A DNA stretch of 64,000 bases from Methanooceanicella nereidis (GTDB lineage Archaea > Halobacteriota > Methanocellia > Methanocellales > Methanocellaceae), in assembly GCF_021023085.1 (NCBI RefSeq), contig NZ_PGCK01000002.1:1-64000 (forward strand), read 5' to 3'. Position numbers and translations under genes: made by a program. The notes beneath the pieces are model-generated. The model saw only the letters and a program-made list of their open reading frames with translations, searched no databases and had not been told where the DNA came from. Shown in pieces: positions 27,399-36,416 of the stretch (positions within the stretch are counted from its first letter, which is position 1; each line of letters opens with the position of its first letter).

Positions 27399-27713
27399 TC
27401 AATTTTCTTTCACTTCACGGGAAGTTGTTACCGCCCGGTTGATCTCGTTCAATAATTGCTCTTCGGTCTTACCTTCAACGGATATTCCCATTTTCTTCGC
27501 TATCTCGATGACCTTTTCAGACGGCATTTTCGGGACTATGGAGCTCTGAGATATCAGCGAATCCTTATTGATCTCCATCTCGAACTCTCGCTGTGCCTTC
27601 TTGACTTCAGCGTAAAACTTACCGATCTGGCGTATGTATTCGGGCATCTTATCCGGCCCGAAAAGCAGAAGCGCGATCACGGCGATGAAAATAATCTGGA
27701 TGAAATCGACCAT
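27399..27713 (-). CDS. tatA: TatA/TatE-type twin-arginine translocase subunit
   Basis: A 104-residue component of the Sec-independent export machine for folded proteins. One N-terminal membrane helix (FIQIIFIAVIALLLFGPDKM) ends in the TatA hinge FGPDKMPEYIRQIGKF, followed by an amphipathic helix and a charged tail. ATG 27713 has AAGGTG 7 bases upstream; an upstream start at 27731 is unlikely. No tatC is in the window. It lies 80 bases after oppF. Confidence 0.9.
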   Translation of the reverse strand: MVDFIQIIFIAVIALLLFGPDKMPEYIRQIGKFYAEVKKAQREFEMEINKDSLISQSSIVPKMPSEKVIEIAKKMGISVEGKTEEQLLNEINRAVTTSREVKEN

Positions 27714-27793
27714 TAAAGGACACCTTAGCAATAATGAAATGCTTTACAAGATATAAACATTTTCAGGCAAAAAAGACAGAAAGGATAAACAGG

Positions 27794-28768
27794 TCACTGT
27801 TTATCCATTAAATGACAGGCCACGAAATGCTCGTTGCCGGTATCCTTCATCTCGGGCTCGACCTTGCTGCAAATATCCATCCTGTGCTTGCACCTGGTAT
27901 GGAACCTGCAGCCTGAAGGCGGGTTTATCGGTGTCGGAACGTCGCCTTCGAGTATGATACGGTTCCTCTTACAGTTCGGGTCGGGGACCGGTATCGCCGA
28001 TAGTAACGCCTGGGTATACGGGTGTAGCGGCTTATCGAAAAGCTCCTGCGTCTTTGCGGATTCCACGATCTTACCGAGATACATCACGGCCACCCTGTCG
28101 CTGAGATATTTCACTACTATCAGGTTGTGCGAGATGAACAGGTACGTAAGGCCTAACTCTTTCTGCAGGTCTTTAAGCTTGTTAAGGATCTGCGACTGCA
28201 CAGAAACATCTAAAGACGATGTCGGCTCGTCAAGCACCACGAACTTCGGGTTCAGCGCAAGCGCCCTTGCGATGCCTATCCTCTGCCTCTGCCCGCCGCT
28301 GAACTCATGCGGATACCTGTGGAGGTGCTGAGGGTTAAGGCCCACGGCCTCTAAAAGCTGGGTAACCGTGTTCTCGACATCCTCGCCTTTCACAAGCCCG
28401 TTAATTATCAGCGGCTCTGCAATGATGTCCTTGATGGTCATCCTCGGGTTCAGCGATGAATTAGGGTCCTGGAAGACGATCTGCATGTTCTGCCTGAGCT
28501 TCAGCATATTCTTTTTGTTATATTTCATTATGTCTTCATTGTTGAACAGTATCTGCCCGCCGGTAGGCTCCAGAAGCCTTAATATTGTCCTGCCAACGGT
28601 CGTCTTGCCGCAGCCGCTCTCGCCTACAAGGCCCAGCGTCTCCCCTTTCTTGATATAAAGATCGACGCCGTCGACCGCCTTGACGTTCTGTACGGTCTTT
28701 GAGAATATGCCGCCCTGGATCGGGAAATATTTTTTAAGGTCCTTAACTTCAAGGAGTATTTCCGACAT
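27794..28768 (-). CDS. oppF: Oligopeptide ABC transporter, ATP-binding protein (OppF type)
   Basis: A 324-residue cytoplasmic ATPase powering peptide (or nickel-like) uptake. Walker A is [12 protein letters not shown], the signature is [15 protein letters not shown], and Walker B is [16 protein letters not shown]. The C-terminal oligopeptide extension [18 protein letters not shown] has the family's cysteines. It starts directly after oppD's stop, with the SD GGGTGAG inside oppD's end. Last transporter gene of the operon. Confidence 0.94.
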   Translation of the reverse strand: MSEILLEVKDLKKYFPIQGGIFSKTVQNVKAVDGVDLYIKKGETLGLVGESGCGKTTVGRTILRLLEPTGGQILFNNEDIMKYNKKNMLKLRQNMQIVFQDPNSSLNPRMTIKDIIAEPLIINGLVKGEDVENTVTQLLEAVGLNPQHLHRYPHEFSGGQRQRIGIARALALNPKFVVLDEPTSSLDVSVQSQILNKLKDLQKELGLTYLFISHNLIVVKYLSDRVAVMYLGKIVESAKTQELFDKPLHPYTQALLSAIPVPDPNCKRNRIILEGDVPTPINPPSGCRFHTRCKHRMDICSKVEPEMKDTGNEHFVACHLMDKQ

Positions 28769-29758
28769 TTAGCTCACCCTCTTTTTATCGGCATACAGAT
28801 GGCACATCACAAAGTGCCCGCCCTCTACCTCGTAAACATCCGGCTTTTCTTTCCTGCAAATATCTATCGCCTTGCTGCACCGGGGATGAAACCTGCATCC
28901 GTTCGGGGGCGTGATAAGGTTAGGCACCGAGCCCGGTATCGTATCCAGACGCGAAGCGACGTTCTGCGATATCTTCGGGATGGAGCCGATAAGGCCTTTC
29001 GTGTACGGGTGTAACGGGTTAAAGAATATGGTCCTGACATCGCCCAGCTCTACTATGCATCCCGCGTACATCACGCCTATGCGGTCACATACGTCCGCGA
29101 CCACGCCAAGGTCGTGGGTGATCATTAAGATCGATGCTCCTGTGCGCTTCTTCAGGTCTTTCATCAGCTCAAGTATCTGCGCCTGGATCGTCACGTCAAG
29201 AGCAGTCGTCGGCTCGTCGGCGATGAGAAGCTTTGGATTACAGGCAAGCGCCATCGATATCATCGCCCTCTGGAGCATTCCTCCGGACAGCTCATGCGGG
29301 TAGCTCTTCGCTACCCTTTCGGGAGCCGGAATGCCAGTGAATTTAAGCATCTCGATCGATTTGTCGTGGGCGGCCTTTTTATCCAGCTTCTGGTGCAGCA
29401 TTATGACCTCGGCTATCTGATCGCCTATGGTGAACACAGGATTGAACGAGTTCATCGGCTCCTGGAATATCATTGAGATCTGATTACCGCGTATGCTGCG
29501 CAGCTCATGGTCCTTTAACTTAAGGATGTCCTTACCTTCGAACAGTATGCTGCCCTCGTCTATCCTTCCCGGAGGCGACTGTATAAGCTTTATGATAGAG
29601 AGCGCAGTGACGGACTTTCCGCATCCGGTCTCCCCCACCAGCCCGATAGTCTCTCCCTTAAAGATGTCCAGGTTGATCCCGTCCAGAGCCTTAACTACGC
29701 CTGCATAAGTGTAGAAGTTAGTTTTCAGGTCCTTTATGCTAAGAAGAACTTCTGACAT
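28769..29758 (-). CDS. oppD: Oligopeptide ABC transporter, ATP-binding protein (OppD type)
   Basis: A 329-residue ATPase partner of OppF. Walker A GETGCGKSVTAL, signature LSGGMLQRAMISMAL, Walker B LLIADEPTTALDVTIQAQ, and the C-terminal PPNGCRFHPRCSKAIDIC segment. ATG 29758 with SD GGAGG 8 bases upstream is preferred to a longer frame that would run into oppC. Confidence 0.94.
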   Translation of the reverse strand: MSEVLLSIKDLKTNFYTYAGVVKALDGINLDIFKGETIGLVGETGCGKSVTALSIIKLIQSPPGRIDEGSILFEGKDILKLKDHELRSIRGNQISMIFQEPMNSFNPVFTIGDQIAEVIMLHQKLDKKAAHDKSIEMLKFTGIPAPERVAKSYPHELSGGMLQRAMISMALACNPKLLIADEPTTALDVTIQAQILELMKDLKKRTGASILMITHDLGVVADVCDRIGVMYAGCIVELGDVRTIFFNPLHPYTKGLIGSIPKISQNVASRLDTIPGSVPNLITPPNGCRFHPRCSKAIDICRKEKPDVYEVEGGHFVMCHLYADKKRVS

Positions 29759-29771
29759 GTTTTTCCTCCGG

Positions 29772-30695
29772 TTATCTCCTCTGCCTCGGGTCAAGTATGT
29801 CTCTCAATCCGTCTCCGAACAGGTTGAACCCAAGACAAACGATCAGGATCGCAAGCCCCGGGAACGTCGCCATCCACGGCTGGTTCATCATGTAAGCGGC
29901 ACCTTCGGATATCATCCTTCCCCATTCGGCCTGCCCCGGCTTGGCGCCGAAACCTATGAAACTCAGGCCGGCTGCGACAAGTATGACAGTACCGAGGTCC
30001 ATCGTCGCCTGGACGATTATAGGGGATAGGCAGTTAGGGGCGAGGTGCTTGAGAATGATCCTTCGGTCGTTAGCGCCTATCGCCTTTGCGGCTTCGATAT
30101 ATGTCCGTTCTCGAATCGATAGCGCCTGCCCTCTCACCAGCCTGGCATATATCGGCCACCACACGATAGTCATGGCCAGCATGACATTCTCGATGCTTCT
30201 GCCCAGCGACGCGCAAATGACCATCGCCAGTACAAGGCTGGGGAAAGCGAGGAAGATATCCGTGATCCTCATCATCACTTCGTCTATCTTGCCACCGTAA
30301 TAACCCGATATGGCTCCCACTACGGTCCCCACTAAAACGGAGACCAGCACTACGCTGAAACCGATATACAGGGATATACGGGTGCCCCATATCACTCTGC
30401 TAAAGATATCTCCGCCGGTATCATCGGTACCGAACAGATGCTCGTCGCTGGGTGCCAGCTTTAGCTGCTTCCAGTCCCTGTGCTCGGCGCTGTACGGCGC
30501 TATCCAGGGAGCGAATATAGCTACAAGGAAGAATGATAATATGATCAAAAATCCAAGGACTGCCAGAGGGCTCTTCCTGAACAGGTGGATCGAATACTTA
30601 ATCTCTTTTATCTTAGATTCGTTTTTCGTTTTCCAGTCCTGGACCATTGAGCCTTTCCTGGATGCTCCTGTTATGACCTCTTGTGACGTTGCCAT
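29772..30695 (-). CDS. oppC: Oligopeptide ABC transporter, permease (OppC type)
   Basis: A 307-residue inner-membrane permease. The N-terminal tail leads into the first span (LAVLGFLIILSFFLVAIFAP), the OppC-specific loop HLFGTDDTGGDIFSRVIWG follows, and the EAA loop EAAKAIGANDRRIILKHLAPN, contacting the ATPases, is near residue 205. About six spans. Start has GGTGATC just upstream. Confidence 0.94.
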   Translation of the reverse strand: MATSQEVITGASRKGSMVQDWKTKNESKIKEIKYSIHLFRKSPLAVLGFLIILSFFLVAIFAPWIAPYSAEHRDWKQLKLAPSDEHLFGTDDTGGDIFSRVIWGTRISLYIGFSVVLVSVLVGTVVGAISGYYGGKIDEVMMRITDIFLAFPSLVLAMVICASLGRSIENVMLAMTIVWWPIYARLVRGQALSIRERTYIEAAKAIGANDRRIILKHLAPNCLSPIIVQATMDLGTVILVAAGLSFIGFGAKPGQAEWGRMISEGAAYMMNQPWMATFPGLAILIVCLGFNLFGDGLRDILDPRQRR

Positions 30696-30701
30696 TTTTG
30701 A

Positions 30702-31721
30702 TCACCCGTATTTGACCCTCGGGTCAAGATATGCGTACAGTACGTCTACCACCAGGTTCGTGAATACATAGATCAAAACGACAAGGAGCGTGAACCCCAT
30801 GATCGAAGCGAAATCCGATGAAGTGATAGCGCTGACCGAATATTTGCCGATACCCGGCCACATGAATATTGTCTCCGTAAGCACAGCACCCGAAAGAAGC
30901 CCTCCGAAAGCTAACCCTGCCACGGTCGTGGTCGGAGTAAGCGCGTTCCTGAGAGCGTGCTTGAAGATCACGGCCTTCTCTGAGAGACCTTTTGCCCTTG
31001 CCGTCCTAATGAAGTCCTGCGTCATGGTCTCAAGCATGCTCGATCTCATCATCCTGGATATGACCGCCAGATAAGTGAAGCACAGGCAGAAAGCCGGCAT
31101 GACAAGATGCTTTAGCGACTCAAAGAAAAGGTCGACGTTCCCTGCTAACAGGCTATCGATCAGGTAAAGCCCCGTGACGTTGGGAGGCGGAGTAGTAAAT
31201 AGAGGAAGCCTGCCTCCGAGCGGGAGCATGTCAAGCTGTAAATAGAATATGTATTGCAGTATGAGACCGAACCAGAATATCGGTACGGAAACGCCGCAGA
31301 GGCTGAACAGCCTAACGACATGATCAGGAAGCTTATCCTTTTTAATGGCAGAGATAATGCCAAGCGGGATCCCAATAAACAAACACATCGTCATCGCCAC
31401 CATCGTAAGTTCGAGCGTGGCCGGGAAGTAGTTGATGAGACAGTTGATCACAGGCCTTTCGCCTTGAGACGCCGAATTTCCCAGGTCAAGATGAACGAGG
31501 TCGTTAATATAATACATATACTGGATCGGTAAAGGATCGTTAAGATGATGCTGCTCAATAATTATCGCATATCGTTGCGGTGTAGTCTTATCGGATACCC
31601 AGGCAGCGGCAGGGTCTCCCACCATATGCGATAAAGTGAATGTTATGAATGTTATCCCTATAAGCACAGGGATCAACAATAAAAATCTTCTGAAGATATA
31701 ATCGCGTAACTTCATACCCAT
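30702..31721 (-). CDS. oppB: Oligopeptide ABC transporter, permease (OppB type)
   Basis: A protein of about 339 residues with an OppB/DppB start (LRDYIFRRFLLLIPVLIGIT) and EAA loop RTARAKGLSEKAVIFKHALRN. Six spans; the loop after span 1 contains YIIIEQHHLNDPLP. ATG 31721 or 31715 is the start. A stem-loop separates it from the binding-protein gene upstream, likely lowering its level relative to that protein. Confidence 0.93.
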   Translation of the reverse strand: MGMKLRDYIFRRFLLLIPVLIGITFITFTLSHMVGDPAAAWVSDKTTPQRYAIIIEQHHLNDPLPIQYMYYINDLVHLDLGNSASQGERPVINCLINYFPATLELTMVAMTMCLFIGIPLGIISAIKKDKLPDHVVRLFSLCGVSVPIFWFGLILQYIFYLQLDMLPLGGRLPLFTTPPPNVTGLYLIDSLLAGNVDLFFESLKHLVMPAFCLCFTYLAVISRMMRSSMLETMTQDFIRTARAKGLSEKAVIFKHALRNALTPTTTVAGLAFGGLLSGAVLTETIFMWPGIGKYSVSAITSSDFASIMGFTLLVVLIYVFTNLVVDVLYAYLDPRVKYG

Positions 31722-31764
31722 CACGTTTTCTAGATTGTTTCAACACCCCTTAGTAAAAAATTCT

Positions 31765-31796
31765 AAGTGGCTGTTTATTTGGTCCAACAGCCACTT
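31765..31796 (-). terminator. Intercistronic stem-loop between binding protein and oppB
   Basis: AAGTGGCTGTT/AACAGCCACTT form a perfect 11-bp stem with a 10-base loop. On the minus strand a T run follows. It may end or pause part of the transcripts or protect the binding-protein mRNA. Confidence 0.65.
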
Positions 31797-31822
31797 AAAG
31801 CTCATTTTATTAATACATTCTG

Positions 31823-33502
31823 TTACTTATACAGGGTATAGTAGATCAGGTTGCTGTTCATCGGATTGTACCAGTAGCCTTTCAGTTCCTTCCTCATCGG
31901 CTGGAACTCTACTGCCTGGGCTGTCCAGATGTATGCGCAGTCCTCATTCGTACCCTCGATGATCTGAGTGTATGCTTCGGTCTGCTTTGCCTGATCGGTC
32001 TCCCACTTTGCGTCAGCATAGATGCCGTCTATGGTCTCGTTAACGTATGAGACCTTGTCAGCGTAGTAACCGTATGATACGCAGAACGGCTCTATGAAGC
32101 TGTCAGCGGACGGGTAGTCGGCGATCCATCCGAGGTAGAATATCGGAAGTTCCTTATCCCTGTTCTTCTTGACGTAGGTCGGCCAGTCAAGTTCCTGGAC
32201 ATCGACGCTAATGCCTAAGTCGTACTTCTCGATCTGGTCCTTCAGCATCAGGCATGCGCTCTTACGGCCATCGTTACCTGCGTTGTAGTAAAGGATGACG
32301 GATGTGGGCTTGCTCTTGCTGTATCCGGCGTCGATAAGAAGCTGCTTTGCGTGCTCGGGATCAAATTTCTGCTTGGGTATGCTGGGATTGTATCCGGGTA
32401 ATCCTTCGGGGATAGGTCCGTTCGGGATCTTACCGTAGCCGAGGTTAACGACGTTAACGAAGGTCTCGGTGTCGAACGACTCGATGAATGCCTGCCTTAC
32501 CCTCTTGTCAGTGAACATCGGGGTTATCGATGCGTTCTGGTTGAAACCGATGTATGACACTGTAACGGTCGGATCTCCAGCCTCTAACACAAAGTCCGGC
32601 TCTGCAAGAATGTCGTTAGCGTACTGGAACGGAGCGTATATGATGTCGGCCTCACCCTTCTTCATGGCAAGGAACCTGGTGTTCCAGTCCTCTACGTACC
32701 TGACGATGACCTTGTCACACTTTGCGGGGGTTCCCCAGTAGTCATCGTTCTTGACCATGGTGATCTTGTCCATGTGGTCCCAGGAGACGAACTTGAGCGG
32801 ACCGGTACCGCACATGTGCTCGGTCATGAACTCGCTCTGCTCGTTGGGCTTGTATCCACCGTTCGCCTGGTCATATGACGGGCTTATGATTGAAGCTGCG
32901 TAGAAAGCGAGACAGTCAAGGAACGGCCTGTATGGCTTCGCTAACTTGACCTGGACGGTGTTCTCGTCGATGACCTTGACGGTCTCCTTTGCGAGATATG
33001 CGTCAATGTCGGCCTGTGACTGCTCGGAGTTCATATACTCTGAACCGCCGTATAACAGCGGGGTTATGACTGCCTGCCACGGGTCGAGGTTCATGATAAC
33101 GCCCCTGTCGAAGGAATACTTGACAGCGGATGCGTTGAATGCAGTTCCATCATGGAACTTGACTCCTTCCTGGAGGTGGAACGTGTATGTGAGACCATCT
33201 TCAGATATGTCCCAGGACTTTGCCAGAACGCCGACAGGCTTGGTTATGTCGGAACCCTCATAAAATATAAGTGTCTCGTAAACGTTCTGAATTATCTCTC
33301 CGCCGGCGGATTCATAATCATATGCCGGGTCAAGCGACTCCGGCTCTCCGGATACCATCGATACGATCGTGATCGGCTCCCCGGTCGTCGGTGTCGGTGT
33401 CGCAGTAGTTTCAGGCTGGGTACATCCTGCTACCAGTATAGCTGCGGTCGCTATAAAGATCATAAGGGCTGTAGCCAGTTTCCTCCCAAATCTCTTATCC
33501 AT
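31823..33502 (-). CDS. oppA: Oligopeptide-binding lipoprotein (ABC solute-binding protein, family 5)
   Basis: A 559-residue extracytoplasmic binding protein feeding OppBCDF. A signal peptide with lipobox ILVAGC (Cys near residue 26) is followed by a Thr/Pro linker (TTATPTPTTG) tethering it to the membrane. The family-5 signatures ESLDPAYDYESAGGEIIQNVYETL and YTFHLQEGVKFHDGTAFNASAVKYS are present. ATG 33502 with SD GAGGTG 6 bases upstream is chosen over GTG 33511. Ligand (peptides, nickel, or other) cannot be told. Confidence 0.94.
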   Translation of the reverse strand: MDKRFGRKLATALMIFIATAAILVAGCTQPETTATPTPTTGEPITIVSMVSGEPESLDPAYDYESAGGEIIQNVYETLIFYEGSDITKPVGVLAKSWDISEDGLTYTFHLQEGVKFHDGTAFNASAVKYSFDRGVIMNLDPWQAVITPLLYGGSEYMNSEQSQADIDAYLAKETVKVIDENTVQVKLAKPYRPFLDCLAFYAASIISPSYDQANGGYKPNEQSEFMTEHMCGTGPLKFVSWDHMDKITMVKNDDYWGTPAKCDKVIVRYVEDWNTRFLAMKKGEADIIYAPFQYANDILAEPDFVLEAGDPTVTVSYIGFNQNASITPMFTDKRVRQAFIESFDTETFVNVVNLGYGKIPNGPIPEGLPGYNPSIPKQKFDPEHAKQLLIDAGYSKSKPTSVILYYNAGNDGRKSACLMLKDQIEKYDLGISVDVQELDWPTYVKKNRDKELPIFYLGWIADYPSADSFIEPFCVSYGYYADKVSYVNETIDGIYADAKWETDQAKQTEAYTQIIEGTNEDCAYIWTAQAVEFQPMRKELKGYWYNPMNSNLIYYTLYK

Positions 33503-33511
33503 AATTTTCAC

Positions 33512-34126
33512 CTCTTAATATAACAAAAAATGTCAGTGTGTCAGTGCTTGACAACTAACAGCTAGCATATCGTATAAGATTCTTGGTACTTATTAGTATC
33601 GTTATTAGAATAAATTTGGCTAATGCACAGGAAAATTGGTTGGAGAATAAATATTGGCTTCAATGTATTATTTTCGATGTTTATGTACAAATAAATACAT
33701 AACAAAACATATTCAATGAATAATACTATTAAATTATTAATTAATTTTATTCGATAACTAAACTTGCGTAAAGCAATCGCCATAAGCTCAATTGTCATTG
33801 TATTCATGGAAAATAGTAAATTTTATACTCTTTGATGAGTCCCGTTAACTTGTTGGTTTATATTATCTTATAATCTGATAGTATGTGATTTGATTTTGTA
33901 TGCTGTGCCTGAATATGATGCACGTTCATATCAAAGACTCAAAGTTTCTTTTAAAAATCATTGAGATCTTCTTTGAGTCTTTGATATGAAGATGCATTAA
34001 GTTCGTGCATAACTTCCTGCATCAGAGACTGTGAAAAACTTGAAAACACAGCTAATAAAAATGAACGCAGGAAAGCAAAAGGTTTAAAAGATAAAGCTGT
34101 ATCTTAATACCACGGAGTTACACGGG
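33512..34126. other. Divergent intergenic region, AT-rich
   Basis: About 615 bases between the divergent oppA and thrC genes, AT-rich throughout. It contains a perfect 20-bp hairpin (listed separately) and presumably both promoters. An 81-codon frame at 33562-33807 (minus) has no family-like features and is not called. Confidence 0.45.
33925..33990. repeat. Perfect 20-bp inverted repeat (hairpin)
   Basis: TTCATATCAAAGACTCAAAG (33925-33944) is matched exactly by its complement at 33971-33990, with a 26-base loop. It sits 136 bases before thrC. With no T run beside it, it looks more like an operator, an RNA structure or an insertion remnant than a plain terminator. Confidence 0.7.
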
Positions 34127-35332
34127 ATGTACCACCTTGAATGTATAAAATGCGGGGCAAAGTACGCACCCGACGAGATCATATATACCTGTAAAAAATG
34201 TGACGGACTGCTGGACGTCGTTTATGATTATTCTAAGATCGAGCTTAGCAAAGAGGACCTGAAAGGCCCCTTGTCCGTATGGAAATACAGGGCGCTCCTT
34301 CCGGTCAGCAGGGAGCCGATATCCCTTAAAGAAGGCGGCACGCCAGTATATCACATACGCCGCATAGGAGAAGAGATCGGCATTAAGGACGCCCATGTCA
34401 AGCACGAGGGCATGAACCCGACAGGATCCTTTAAGGACAGGGGCATGACCGTAGGCGTCACCAAGGCGCTCGAACTGGGAATGACAAGCGTCGCATGCGC
34501 ATCTACCGGTAACACCTCGGCGTCGCTGGCAGTGTATGGTGCCAGGGCCGGAATACCTGTGATAGTATTACTTCCGCAGGGCAAAGTGGCCCTGGGCAAG
34601 ATCGCACAGGCATTGATGCACGGCGCCAAAGTTCTGAGCATACGCGGGAATTTCGACGATGCGCTCAGGCTCGTAAGAGAGATGTGCATCGAGAACGGCG
34701 TATATCTTCTGAACTCGATAAACCCGTACAGGCTTGAAGGCCAGAAGACTATCGGGTTTGAGATCGTAGACTACTTCGGCTGGGAAGTCCCCGACCGCAT
34801 CATACTGCCGGTAGGCAACGCGGGTAACATCACGGCAATAACAAAGGGCCTTAACGAGATGAAAAAGCTCGGATTGATCGACCGCGTCCCGATGATGACG
34901 GGAATTCAGGCAGAGGGCAGCGCACCCATAGTAAAGGCGATAAAATCCGGCTCCGAGAACATCACTGTCGAGTCCAAGCCCGAGACTGTCGCTACCGCTA
35001 TCAGGATAGGAGACCCCGTGAATGCGGTTAAAGCGCTTAACGCTATCAGGACCACTGGCGGAACAGCTGAGACTGTCACCGACGAAGAGATACTTGCGGC
35101 ACAGAGGATGCTTGCCGTAAAAGAAGGTATCGGCGTAGAGCCTGCATCAGCGGCATCTGTCGCGGGAATGATAAAGCTTAGAAAGATGGGCGTCATCGAA
35201 AAGGATGAACGTGTGGTCTGTGTAACCACGGGACACCTGCTTAAGGACCCCGAGACGGTCATTAAGATGTGCGAGAGCCCCATAGAGGTCGACGCCACAA
35301 AAGAAGCTATCAGAAAAGTCCTCGGACAGTAA
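34127..35332 (+). CDS. thrC: Threonine synthase
   Basis: A 401-residue PLP enzyme converting O-phosphohomoserine to threonine. An N-terminal zinc ribbon (CIKCGAKY, then CKKCDG) precedes the catalytic domain. The PLP-binding Lys lies in GSFKDRGMTVGVTKALE (near residue 102), and the phosphate-binding loop is in LPVGNAGNI. This is the archaeal/plant-like class with a short N-terminus. It stands alone. Confidence 0.95.
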   Translation: MYHLECIKCGAKYAPDEIIYTCKKCDGLLDVVYDYSKIELSKEDLKGPLSVWKYRALLPVSREPISLKEGGTPVYHIRRIGEEIGIKDAHVKHEGMNPTGSFKDRGMTVGVTKALELGMTSVACASTGNTSASLAVYGARAGIPVIVLLPQGKVALGKIAQALMHGAKVLSIRGNFDDALRLVREMCIENGVYLLNSINPYRLEGQKTIGFEIVDYFGWEVPDRIILPVGNAGNITAITKGLNEMKKLGLIDRVPMMTGIQAEGSAPIVKAIKSGSENITVESKPETVATAIRIGDPVNAVKALNAIRTTGGTAETVTDEEILAAQRMLAVKEGIGVEPASAASVAGMIKLRKMGVIEKDERVVCVTTGHLLKDPETVIKMCESPIEVDATKEAIRKVLGQ

Positions 35333-35472
35333 ATAATAGAACTTGATCATCATCAAGTTCATCTTTTTCTTTAATTTTTGTTTTAGGTCTTTCGTGAGAG
35401 ATAATTATTGTCATACCTGCCATCCGAAAGAAACAACACAAAAACATTCCCTAAAAGCCCAATCATCTTAAT

Positions 35473-36054
35473 TTATTCTACCAATATTATGGATATCATA
35501 GATACGATATCGTCCTGCATTAACCGGTCCCTTCCCCGGACAAAGGGTCCCCATCCGGCATTTTCCAGCGTCTGCTGGACATCGATGCCGCAAGCCTCCA
35601 GTGACGGCCTCGCTATAACAGGATACAGGCAGGGAGCGTCAGGATCGCTCAGCACGATGCATTCTTCGCAGCCGGGACAATAGTTCAGCCCGAAAACGAA
35701 AACTTTTCTGTAGCCGTTAAGAAAAGTAAAGCGCTCCAGCTTGAAGAATGTGTCAAGCGCTACGCTCAGCCCGTCAAGATGTGACCCGTTCTGCATATTT
35801 TCCTGGCCTCCGGGAACATCGTATCTTATGATGAAAGCCTTGCTGTAGCTTTCTAGTATTTTTCTCATCGCATCGGGTGCAGGGCTGTGCGGAGGGCATG
35901 TAAGCCTCCTGCCATAGTTAGGACAGCCGTACTGGCACTTCAGCCTGACCCAGTCATCGACGATTATATCCATGACCGGTATACGCTTTATGTCGGTGAT
36001 GCCGAGCTCCTGCGCGAAACTTTTTAGATGCTGGTCGAAGTCTTCAGACGGCAA
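35473..36054 (-). CDS. DUF2284 metal-binding protein
   Basis: A 193-residue protein of the DUF2284 family of predicted metal-binding proteins. Many cysteines: CQYGCPNYGRRLTCPPHSP near residue 40 and FGLNYCPGCEECIVL near residue 127, followed by DAPCLYP and a final conserved block ending ACGIDV. The spacing suggests one or two Fe-S clusters. Biochemical role unknown. It starts at a TTG (36054) with GGAGGG 6 bases upstream. Confidence 0.88.
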   Translation of the reverse strand: MPSEDFDQHLKSFAQELGITDIKRIPVMDIIVDDWVRLKCQYGCPNYGRRLTCPPHSPAPDAMRKILESYSKAFIIRYDVPGGQENMQNGSHLDGLSVALDTFFKLERFTFLNGYRKVFVFGLNYCPGCEECIVLSDPDAPCLYPVIARPSLEACGIDVQQTLENAGWGPFVRGRDRLMQDDIVSMISIILVE

Positions 36055-36263
36055 ATTTAACCCTCCACTAATAATGAAAACTTATTTTTGTGTTTATTTT
36101 TATGTTCTGTGAGAAACAGGCGGTGAAAGCAGGATATACCAAGATTTTTAACGTTTGGTGGTTCGTCCGTCTTTGTTATTTTTATACTCAGGGAATATTG
36201 ACAGGAGCGGACTGCTATCAAATCGCCACGTACACTTATGCAATGATCGCCCCAGAATTTTCA

Positions 36264-36375
36264 ATCACTAATCGCACAAAGGCGAACAAGGAACACAAAG
36301 GACTTCCTTTAGAAGAATAGTATATGCTAAAAAAATTAGTGGTCCTTACTCGCCTTCGTGCGCTTAGTGATTAAC
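36264..36375. repeat. Family A minimal inverted pair
   Basis: A left unit (ATCGCACAAAGGCGAACAAG) and right unit (CTTACTCGCCTTCGTGCGCT) are inverted around a ~45-base AT-rich core; the ends read ATCACTAA/TTAGTGAT. It is the simplest, single-unit version of the family. Confidence 0.85.
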
Positions 36376-36416
36376 CTGCGCGATTTTGTTTGTCGCCATG
36401 TATAAAAAATATTAGA

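Noticed and set aside
33562-33807. 81-codon minus-strand frame beside oppA
   Set aside because: AT-rich intergenic sequence with no SD and no recognisable protein pattern.
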